DNA of 39,122 bases from contig DATEOW010000102.1 in the NCBI GenBank assembly GCA_035273665.1, positions 1-39,122 on the forward strand. Reading direction: 5' to 3'. The notes under the pieces were generated by a model. The model worked only from the letters and a program-made list of their open reading frames with translations, made no database searches and was not told where the DNA came from. Origin of the DNA: DATEEW01 sp035273665 (GTDB taxonomy: Bacteria; Pseudomonadota; Gammaproteobacteria; Burkholderiales; SG8-39). This document shows positions 7,973 to 14,002 of this stretch, piece by piece (within the stretch, counting starts at the first letter, position 1; each line of letters starts with the position of its first letter). The position numbers and the translations under genes were made by a program.

Positions 7973-8419
7973 ATGTCGCTCAAAACACGCATCACCGAAG
8001 ACATGAAGAACGCCATGAAGGCGAAGGACGCTCGCAGACTCGGCGCGGTGCGGCTGTTACTGGCCGCCATGAAACAACGCGAGGTGGACGAGCGCATCGA
8101 ATTGAGCGATGGGGACGTGCTGACCATCATCGAGAAGATGCTCAAACAACGGCGCGATTCCATCGCGCAATATCAAACGGCGGGGCGCCAGGATCTGGTC
8201 GATCAAGAAAATTTCGAGGTGGAAATCCTCACGGCGTATATGCCTCAGCAAGCAACGGAGGCAGAAGTAGCCGCCGCGCTTGAACAAGCGGTACAAAGCA
8301 CAGACGCGAAATCCATGGGCGACATGGGTAAAGTCATGGCTGCATTGAAAACTTCTTTGGCTGGTCGCGCCGATATGGCGAAGCTTTCTGCCATGGTCAA
8401 ACGACGGTTATCGGCCTAA
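7973..8419 (+). CDS. yqeY: GatB/YqeY-domain protein
   Basis: The 148-residue protein belongs to the YqeY family, which resembles the C-terminal helical domain of GatB, the tRNA-dependent amidotransferase subunit. The stand-alone protein is thought to interact with tRNA, but its role is not established. The recognisable parts are MSLKTRITEDMKNAMKAKD at the start, RLGAVRLLLAAMKQ, ILTAYMPQQ, and the C-terminal MGDMGKVMAALK followed by GRADMAKLSAMVKRRL. The frame is open from 7952, but ATG at 7973 has GGGAAG at 7965-7970 and gives the normal N-terminus. Its position between rpsU and dnaG is common in several proteobacterial and other lineages, which suggests co-expression with the primase and sigma factor. 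Confidence 0.92.
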   Translation: MSLKTRITEDMKNAMKAKDARRLGAVRLLLAAMKQREVDERIELSDGDVLTIIEKMLKQRRDSIAQYQTAGRQDLVDQENFEVEILTAYMPQQATEAEVAAALEQAVQSTDAKSMGDMGKVMAALKTSLAGRADMAKLSAMVKRRLSA

Positions 8420-8423
8420 GGCC

Positions 8424-8451
8424 TTGCGTCGCGGCCATAATGACCTATAAA
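8424..8451 (+). promoter_or_regulatory. Candidate internal promoter for the dnaG leader
   Basis: TTGCGT at 8424-8429 and TATAAA at 8446-8451 are separated by 16 bases, just after the yqeY stop. If used, transcription would start near 8458 and give a leader of about 160 bases ahead of dnaG. Another -10-like CATAAT occurs at 8436-8441. Only base patterns support this. Confidence 0.4.
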
Positions 8452-8457
8452 CATTCC

Positions 8458-8616
8458 AAGGCGCGCAGACAGTAAGGCAGCGCTGCAGCAACAGGGGGTA
8501 AGGCATGGGTGAGGCGGTACTTTGCAGCGCTGATCCGTGTCACCTAAATTCCGGAGGAGAGGAGTAGCCGGAACAACTAGCTTGCCGCGTGCGGCGCTTC
8601 TTTGGTTCCGGACTTG
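8458..8616 (+). promoter_or_regulatory. Structured leader region upstream of dnaG
   Basis: This non-coding stretch can fold strongly. CAGCGCTGCA at 8478-8487 is a perfect reverse complement of TGCAGCGCTG at 8523-8532, with a 35-base interior. GACA just before the left arm and TGTC just after the right arm could extend the helix. A second hairpin has TTCCGG (8549-8554) and CCGGAA (8568-8573) closing a purine-rich loop (AGGAGAGGAGTAG). A 20-codon reading frame (8505-8567) starts with ATG after GGGGG and ends inside the second loop; it may be a leader peptide or chance. I do not recognise a known riboswitch or ribosomal leader. It could be a cis-regulatory RNA, an RNA-processing site between yqeY and dnaG, or a separate small RNA. 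Confidence 0.4.
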
Positions 8617-10386
8617 ATGATTTCCGAATCGTTCAAGCAAGACTTACTCAATCGCATCGACATTGTCGATGTCATCCACAGTCGAGTGCCGCTAAAAAAA
8701 GCGGGCGCGAACTGGACGGCGTGCTGCCCCTTTCACAACGAAAAAACACCCTCATTTACGGTAAGTCCGTCCAAGCAGTTCTATCACTGCTTCGGTTGTG
8801 GCGCGCACGGCAATGCTATCGGCTTTTTGATGGAGTATGCAGGCCTGGGCTATGTGGACGCGGTACAGGATCTAGCACAAAGCGCCGGCATGAAAATGCC
8901 GGAGCAGCAAAGTGGCGAGCGCTTCAAACAAAAAGACGGCCCGGATCTTTACGATCTCATGCAGCGGGCGGCCCAGTATTACCGTGATCAATTGAAGAAC
9001 TCTGCGCGCGCCATCGACTACCTTAAGGGTCGCGGCTTAAGCGGCGGCATCGCGGCGCGCTTCGGCATAGGTTATGCCCCGGCCGGTTGGCAGAATCTCT
9101 CGAATGTTTTTGAGCGTTACGACGATAGAAGCTTGCTCGATTGCGGCTTAGTCATTGAAAACGACCAAGGCAAACGGTATGACCGCTTTCGGGACCGGGT
9201 GATGTTCCCGATCCTGAATCAGCGTGGTTCGGTCATTGGCTTCGGCGGCAGGGTGCTGAGCGGTGAGGATAGCGGCCCCAAATATATGAACTCGCCGGAA
9301 ACGCCCCTTTTCGAAAAAGGGCGCGAGCTGTACGGCTTAACGCAGGCTCGTCAGGCCATACGAGAGGCAAATCGAGTGCTGGTCGTCGAGGGCTATATGG
9401 ATGTTGTGGCGCTTGCACAGCATGGCGTTGAGAACGCAGTCGCCACGCTTGGCACAGCAACGACGCCGATTCATGTGCAAAAGCTCATGCGACTGGCGGA
9501 TGAAGTCGTATTTTGTTTTGACGGTGATGCAGCTGGGCGCAGAGCAGCATGGCATGCGCTGGAGGTGAGCCTCGAGTCTCTGGCGGACAAGAAGGCCCTT
9601 AAGTTTCTATTTTTGCCTGCCGAACATGATCCGGATAGCTTTGTGCGCGAGTTTGGCGCGGAGCGCTTTGATCAACATATTCGCGAAGCACAGCCACTGT
9701 CGGCCTTCATGCTCGATCACCTTCGCAAGCAGGCCGACCTCGCTACGATCGAAGGGCGCGCAAAACTCGTCGCTGAAGCAAAGGGCTTTCTCAAGCGGAT
9801 CGCTGCCCCTGGGCTGCAGTTGCAATTGGTCAAAGCATTGGCGCAGATGGCGAACATGGAGCAAATCGAGGTCGCCAGACTTACGGACATCCGCTTGGCA
9901 GCGACCTATCAACGCCTCGCGCCCAAAAATCCAGCCAGAACAGGGGCTGACAATCGCCTGGAGCGAGAGCTTTTGCGTTGCGTGTTGGCGCAGCCGGAAC
10001 TCATCTCTCGTGTCGATATCGAACTGCTGGATTTAAGTCGCCCCGAAGGGCGCACGCTCACGCACCTCGCCGATATCCTCCAGGAAAGCTTGGATATATC
10101 ACCCGCATTGTTATGTGAGCGGTTTCGGGGCAGCGAGCACGAAAAGCTGATTAACGAGTTGCAAGCCGAGTTGATGAAAGTATCGACTCCCGACGGCGAT
10201 CTAGAAACCGTGTTCGCCCATAGTTTGGAAGCGCTACAAGATCGCCGTCGCCGCGCTCGCCTCGCCGAGCTGGAGGCCAAAATCAATGCGGGGCAGGCGA
10301 GTCGCGAGGAAAAAACCGAATTTGGCACGCTCAGTTCCCACCGACGTAAAACAGAGCTTGCTTCCGGGGCGGGAGCCCCCACCTGA
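8617..10386 (+). CDS. dnaG: DNA primase
   Basis: The 589-residue protein is the replicative primase, which lays RNA primers at the fork with the DnaB helicase. The N-terminal CHC2 zinc-binding motif is intact (CPFH at residues 37-40 and CFGC at 58-61). The RNA-polymerase core follows with FGGRVL, and the Toprim acidic motif EGYMD lies near residue 258 with a later FDGDAAGRRAA. The C-terminal part (about 440-589) is the helicase-binding region. An in-frame TTG at 8602 exists, but ATG at 8617 gives MISESFKQDLLNRIDIVDVI, the usual proteobacterial start. The Shine-Dalgarno is weak. It lies between yqeY and rpoD, so replication, transcription and translation initiation genes are clustered. Confidence 0.97.
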   Translation: MISESFKQDLLNRIDIVDVIHSRVPLKKAGANWTACCPFHNEKTPSFTVSPSKQFYHCFGCGAHGNAIGFLMEYAGLGYVDAVQDLAQSAGMKMPEQQSGERFKQKDGPDLYDLMQRAAQYYRDQLKNSARAIDYLKGRGLSGGIAARFGIGYAPAGWQNLSNVFERYDDRSLLDCGLVIENDQGKRYDRFRDRVMFPILNQRGSVIGFGGRVLSGEDSGPKYMNSPETPLFEKGRELYGLTQARQAIREANRVLVVEGYMDVVALAQHGVENAVATLGTATTPIHVQKLMRLADEVVFCFDGDAAGRRAAWHALEVSLESLADKKALKFLFLPAEHDPDSFVREFGAERFDQHIREAQPLSAFMLDHLRKQADLATIEGRAKLVAEAKGFLKRIAAPGLQLQLVKALAQMANMEQIEVARLTDIRLAATYQRLAPKNPARTGADNRLERELLRCVLAQPELISRVDIELLDLSRPEGRTLTHLADILQESLDISPALLCERFRGSEHEKLINELQAELMKVSTPDGDLETVFAHSLEALQDRRRRARLAELEAKINAGQASREEKTEFGTLSSHRRKTELASGAGAPT

Positions 10387-10388
10387 TG

Positions 10389-10397
10389 TGCTAGAAT
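10389..10397 (+). promoter_or_regulatory. Candidate extended -10 promoter of rpoD
   Basis: TGCTAGAAT at 10389-10397 is an extended -10 element (TGn followed by TAGAAT) directly after the dnaG stop. No convincing -35 is visible. Downstream, AATAGCC (10395-10401) and GGCTATT (10415-10421) form a hairpin whose T run is in the loop, so it is not an intrinsic terminator. An internal rpoD promoter is known in the corresponding Escherichia coli operon. Confidence 0.4.
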
Positions 10398-10456
10398 AGC
10401 CGGCTTTTTTTGCGGGCTATTTCGCTAACCGCAATTGTCTGATCTGGGGATTATTC

Positions 10457-12793
10457 ATGGCAACACCAAAAACCAAGGCTAAACCGAGCGCCAAGGCGAA
10501 GGCCAAGCCCGTCGCCAAATCTCGCGCGGTCGTCAAGGCGAAATCGGCGCAGGCTAAAGCAAGCGTTAAAAACGCGCGCGCTTCCACAGCGAAAGCCAAA
10601 AAACCCGTCGCGAAAAAACCCGCGGCCGGCTCAAAGACCGCAGTAAAGACGAAGCCTGTCAGCAAACTGAAAAAGCCGGTTAGCGCAAAGGCGGTTAAAC
10701 CGGTCGCCAAGGCCAAAGCGCTTCCGGTAAAGAAGGCGGTCGTCGCGAAGGCGCCTGCAAAAGAAGCGAGCAAAGCCCGTGTCGAAGCGAAGCCCGCGAA
10801 GGCGATACCCGTCGAGAAAAAGCCCGCTGCCGTAGCGCCGGAAATCGTTCCGGTCCCGAAACCCGAAGGCAAGCTCAAGGTCAATCGCGCTAAGGCGCGC
10901 GAGGCCGAACGCGCGTTAATCGCTCGCGCAGACCAAAAGCCTGAGGATGCGGAGCTGCGCCGTACGCGCCTGAAGAACCTCATCAAACTCGGCAAGGAAC
11001 GCAGTTTCCTGACCTATGCCGAAATCAACGATCACTTGCCGGACGTCGTGGACGCGGAACAGATCGAATCGATGATCTCGACCTTCAACGACATGGGTAT
11101 CCAGGTCTATGACGAAGCGCCGGACAGCGAAACATTGCTCATGTCCGAAGCCGCTCCGACCGCTGCCCGCGATGAAGATGCCGAAGAAGAGGCGGAAGCT
11201 GCCCTGGCGACGGTCGATCCTGAGTTCGGTCGCACAACCGACCCCGTGCGCATGTATATGCGTGAGATGGGTTCAGTCGAACTTCTGACGCGTGAAGGCG
11301 AGATCGAAATCGCCAAGCGAATCGAGGATGGCCTCAAGCATATGATCCAGGCGATTTCTGCCTGCCCGACCACTATCGACGAAATCCTCGGGATGGCCGA
11401 CAAAGTGGGTCGGGAAGAAATGCGTATCGACGAATTCGTCGATGGGGTGATCGACCCGAATGCAGTTGAGGCGCCTCCTGCGCCGCCTCCCCAGATCGTC
11501 GACGATGCGGACGATGACGAAGATGACGAAGCAGAAGGCGACGGTGACGACGGCGGTGCCGCGCTCGCCGCTAGCCTATTGCAGCTGAAAGAGGATGCGC
11601 TCGCGATTTTCAACAAAATTCATAAGCTGCATGACAAGGCGAAAGCTGCTCTGCAGAAATATGGACATCGCGCCAAGGAATATACGAGCGTGCGCGACAA
11701 GATCAGCGAAGAGTTGCTATGCATCCGCTTCTCTGCCCGCATCATCGAACGCCTGTCGGAACAAGTGCGCGGCATGGTCGATGAAGTGCGTCGACATGAG
11801 CGGGAAATTCAGCATTTGAGCGTCGTCAAAGGCACGATGCCGCGCCCGCACTTCATCAAAGTGTTTCCGGGCAACGAAACCAATCAGCGCTGGGTTCGCA
11901 ACGAAATTGCCGCGGAACATCCCTATTCGCAAATGTTGGCGCGTGTGGAACCGAACATTCTGGAGCAGCAGCAAAAGCTTTTGGATATCCAGAAAAAGAT
12001 CGGTATCCCGCTTAAGGATCTGAAAGAGATCAACAAGCAAATGTCCACAGGGGAAGCCAAGGCTCGTCGCGCCAAACGCGAAATGACCGAAGCAAACTTG
12101 CGTCTAGTAATTTCCATCGCGAAGAAATACACCAATCGTGGATTGCAATTCCTCGATCTCATCCAAGAGGGCAACATCGGTTTGATGAAGGCTGTGGACA
12201 AGTTCGAATACCGCCGCGGCTACAAATTCTCGACTTACGCCACATGGTGGATTCGCCAAGCGATCACGCGTTCGATCGCCGATCAAGCGCGCACGATTCG
12301 TATCCCGGTGCACATGATCGAAACGATCAACAAGATGAATCGTATTTCGCGTCAAATCTTGCAGGAAACGGGTTCAGAGCCGGATCCCGCGACCCTGGCC
12401 GAGAAGATGGAAATGCCGGAGGACAAGATTCGAAAGATCCTCAAAATTTCCAAAGAACCGATTTCGATGGAAACGCCGATTGGGGATGACGACGATTCGC
12501 ACTTGGGCGATTTCATTGAAGACACGACGACACTCGCACCCAATGATGCGGCACTCTATGCAAGTTTGAGAGAGGTGACGAAGGAAATCCTCGACTCGCT
12601 TACTCCGCGTGAAGCGAAAGTTTTGCGCATGCGCTTCGGCATCGAAATGAACACGGATCACACGCTCGAAGAAGTTGGTAAGCAGTTCGACGTCACGCGT
12701 GAGCGTATTCGCCAGATCGAAGCGAAGGCGCTGCGCAAGCTGCGCCATCCGTCTCGCTCCGAACGGTTGAAGAGTTTCTTGGATAACAATTGA
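10457..12793 (+). CDS. rpoD: RNA polymerase primary sigma factor sigma-70
   Basis: The 778-residue protein directs RNA polymerase to housekeeping promoters. Residues 1 to about 140 are a low-complexity Lys/Ala/Pro/Val tail resembling histone H1. Region 1.1 follows (about 165-245). Region 1.2 starts at DPVRMYMREMG (262-272). The non-conserved insert includes a proline stretch and an acidic run (near 349-366). Region 2 begins at EANLRLVISIAKKY (about 545) and contains the -10 recognition and melting helix in YATWWIRQAITRSI. Region 4 with the -35 helix-turn-helix is at the C-terminus (VTRERIRQIEAKALRKLR, ending KSFLDNN). It is longer than the 613-residue E. coli protein, mostly because of the tail. 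ATG at 10457 follows a GGGGA at 10446-10450. A strong terminator ends the cluster. Confidence 0.98.
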   Translation: MATPKTKAKPSAKAKAKPVAKSRAVVKAKSAQAKASVKNARASTAKAKKPVAKKPAAGSKTAVKTKPVSKLKKPVSAKAVKPVAKAKALPVKKAVVAKAPAKEASKARVEAKPAKAIPVEKKPAAVAPEIVPVPKPEGKLKVNRAKAREAERALIARADQKPEDAELRRTRLKNLIKLGKERSFLTYAEINDHLPDVVDAEQIESMISTFNDMGIQVYDEAPDSETLLMSEAAPTAARDEDAEEEAEAALATVDPEFGRTTDPVRMYMREMGSVELLTREGEIEIAKRIEDGLKHMIQAISACPTTIDEILGMADKVGREEMRIDEFVDGVIDPNAVEAPPAPPPQIVDDADDDEDDEAEGDGDDGGAALAASLLQLKEDALAIFNKIHKLHDKAKAALQKYGHRAKEYTSVRDKISEELLCIRFSARIIERLSEQVRGMVDEVRRHEREIQHLSVVKGTMPRPHFIKVFPGNETNQRWVRNEIAAEHPYSQMLARVEPNILEQQQKLLDIQKKIGIPLKDLKEINKQMSTGEAKARRAKREMTEANLRLVISIAKKYTNRGLQFLDLIQEGNIGLMKAVDKFEYRRGYKFSTYATWWIRQAITRSIADQARTIRIPVHMIETINKMNRISRQILQETGSEPDPATLAEKMEMPEDKIRKILKISKEPISMETPIGDDDDSHLGDFIEDTTTLAPNDAALYASLREVTKEILDSLTPREAKVLRMRFGIEMNTDHTLEEVGKQFDVTRERIRQIEAKALRKLRHPSRSERLKSFLDNN

Positions 12794-12818
12794 TTGTTGT
12801 CCGGCAGAGCGTTCAATA

Positions 12819-12850
12819 AAACAAAACGCCCCGACAGGGGCGTTTTGTTT
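12819..12850. terminator. Intrinsic terminator after rpoD
   Basis: A perfect 14-base-pair stem (AAACAAAACGCCCC at 12819-12832 with GGGGCGTTTTGTTT at 12837-12850) closes a GACA tetraloop. The T-rich right arm serves the plus strand and the A-rich left arm would serve the minus strand. It separates rpoD from the tRNA gene. Confidence 0.88.
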
Positions 12851-12873
12851 GGTGCGCCTTCTTCGCGTGCTCG

Positions 12874-12879
12874 TATAAT
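12874..12879 (+). promoter_or_regulatory. Consensus -10 box of the tRNA promoter
   Basis: A perfect TATAAT lies 12 bases before the tRNA 5' end. The best -35 candidate, TTGGTG at 12849-12854, has a 19-base spacer and overlaps the end of the rpoD terminator. The short segment after the -10 box is GC-rich, as in stable-RNA promoters under stringent control. Confidence 0.55.
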
Positions 12880-12891
12880 TGCCGCAGGGAG

Positions 12892-12968
12892 GGGCCTATA
12901 GCTCAGTCGGTTAGAGCAGAGGACTCATAATCCTTTGGTCCCTGGTTCGAGTCCAGGTGGGCCCACCA
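12892..12968 (+). tRNA. tRNA with anticodon CAU, probably tRNA-Ile2 (lysidine type)
   Basis: The full cloverleaf is visible in 77 bases including an encoded CCA. The acceptor GGGCCTA pairs with TGGGCCC. The D arm is GCTC/GAGC. The anticodon stem GAGGA/TCCTT holds loop CTCATAA with CAT at positions 34-36, and the T arm is CCTGG-TTCGAGT-CCAGG. CAU can be elongator Met, initiator Met or Ile2. The first acceptor pair is G-C, which argues against the initiator. The C4-G69 and C5-G68 pairs and the CTTTGGTC stretch after the anticodon stem resemble Ile2, whose C34 is changed to lysidine by TilS so that it reads AUA. Many annotations label such genes tRNA-Met; I favour Ile2. Confidence 0.92.
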
Positions 12969-13096
12969 ACCCCCTCTTAAGTCGTGCCCTTGATAGCGCC
13001 CCCGCGATCGCTGCGGGCGTTGGCTGGAACGCGAAATGCATCTGGAAATTGAAGCCGCAGCGGCTTCGAGCAACAGTTCAATCGCGGAGAGAAAAC

Positions 13097-13435
13097 ATGC
13101 CAAGCACTCTAGACACAACCGGTGAAAGCAAACCTATCGTCAACAAAGGCCACGGGACCGACGCTTTAGGACCAAGCGACACATCCGATTCCGGGAGCGA
13201 CATCGTCGGCGGACCCGGCATCCACGAGTTGGATGAAGCGCTTCCTCTGGACCGTGGCACGAGCGAAGATTTCGCCCCCGGCGGGCGGCGCGCGACGGCT
13301 GGCGCGGATATAGGCGATGGCAATTTGGACAGCGATAGCGACGCAGCCGGTACAGGTGAACGCGCCGGCGCCGGTAAGGACGATATCGCCACCAACCGAG
13401 ATATTCGCCCAGACCGGATTGAAAAAATCGACTAG
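13097..13435 (+). CDS. Small acidic disordered protein of unknown function
   Basis: The 112-residue protein is rich in Gly, Asp, Ser, Ala and Thr, with almost no long hydrophobic runs, so it is probably disordered and cytoplasmic. The central segment LGPSDTSDSGSDIVGG looks like a motif I recall from uncharacterised short proteins of other proteobacteria; I cannot name a function. No signal peptide, membrane segment or cysteine motif is visible. The frame is open back into the tRNA, but ATG at 13097 has GGAGA at 13086-13090 with six-base spacing. It sits alone between the tRNA and ccmE, and two hairpins (13506-13551) follow. Codon use looks like its neighbours. The frame being open for 166 codons with good spacing favours a real gene, but this is not certain. 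Confidence 0.65.
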   Translation: MPSTLDTTGESKPIVNKGHGTDALGPSDTSDSGSDIVGGPGIHELDEALPLDRGTSEDFAPGGRRATAGADIGDGNLDSDSDAAGTGERAGAGKDDIATNRDIRPDRIEKID

Positions 13436-13505
13436 GCGCGCCGCAGCGAATAAGGGCGGCTTTATCAAGCGTCCTTGGTCCGGGTCCGCGGTAGAATGGA
13501 CGCCC

Positions 13506-13551
13506 GGAACCGTTCTGTTCCAGCGCGGTCTTTTAAGGGCCGCGCTTTCTT
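13506..13551 (+). terminator. Tandem hairpins before ccmE, terminator-like
   Basis: Hairpin one is GGAAC (13506-13510) with GTTCC (13517-13521). Hairpin two is AGCGCGG (13522-13528) with CCGCGCT (13540-13546), followed by TTTCTT to 13551. The second looks like an intrinsic terminator for the upstream small gene. It ends five bases before the ccmE ATG, and a -10-like TAGAAT lies upstream at 13492-13497, so it might instead act as a conditional element in the ccmE leader. Confidence 0.5.
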
Positions 13552-13555
13552 ATCG

Positions 13556-14002
13556 ATGAAACCCCGCCATAAACGCATTGCGTTGATTCTTGCTGCGCTC
13601 GTCGCCTTGGGCTGCGCTACCGCGTTGGTCTTGAATGCGTTTCAAAGTAATCTCGTTTTCTTTTTGAGCCCCAGCGAAGTGTTGGCGAACAAGGCGTCGC
13701 CGGATAAAAATTTCAGAATCGGGGGAATGGTCGAAGAAGGAAGCCTCAAGCGATTGCCCGACGGGTTGTCGGTAGAGTTTCGCGTCACCGATACTGCTAA
13801 GACAGTGCCGATACGCTACACCGGCATTCTCCCGGATCTGTTCAAAGAAGGAAAAGGCGTCGTGGCGCAGGGGAAGCTTGATGCAAGCGGGGTATTCCAT
13901 GCAGATCAGGTATTGGCCAAGCATGACGAGAACTACATGCCGCCCGACGCGGCGCACGCCATCGAACAGGCGCGCAAGGCCCAACAAACGTTGCAGCCAT
14001 GA
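13556..14002 (+). CDS. ccmE: Cytochrome c maturation heme chaperone CcmE
   Basis: The 148-residue protein is anchored by one N-terminal membrane helix (about residues 8-29) and carries heme covalently in the periplasm, handing it from CcmC/CcmD to the CcmF/CcmH ligation complex. The heme-binding histidine is H123 and the partner tyrosine Y127, in AKHDENYMPP. The beta-barrel part includes FRIGGMVEEGSL and GILPDLFKEGKGVVAQG, both typical. The frame is open from 13475, but MKPRHKRIALI at 13556 is the normal family N-terminus. No Shine-Dalgarno is visible, because a hairpin with a T tract lies directly upstream. It overlaps ccmF by ATGA and begins a tightly packed ccmEFGHI operon. Confidence 0.96.
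   Translation: MKPRHKRIALILAALVALGCATALVLNAFQSNLVFFLSPSEVLANKASPDKNFRIGGMVEEGSLKRLPDGLSVEFRVTDTAKTVPIRYTGILPDLFKEGKGVVAQGKLDASGVFHADQVLAKHDENYMPPDAAHAIEQARKAQQTLQP

Noticed and set aside
10395..10421. Inverted repeat before rpoD that looks like a terminator
   Set aside because: The T run is in the loop and none follows the right arm, so it would not end transcription.
10417..10995. A 192-residue minus-strand frame rich in Ala, Phe and Thr inside the 5' part of rpoD
   Set aside because: It is the antisense shadow of the repetitive Lys/Ala codons; it has no independent family features, and the plus-strand RpoD frame is certain.
12935..13096. Extension of the acidic protein frame upstream into the tRNA
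   Set aside because: The start would lie in the tRNA, while ATG at 13097 has a proper ribosome-binding site.
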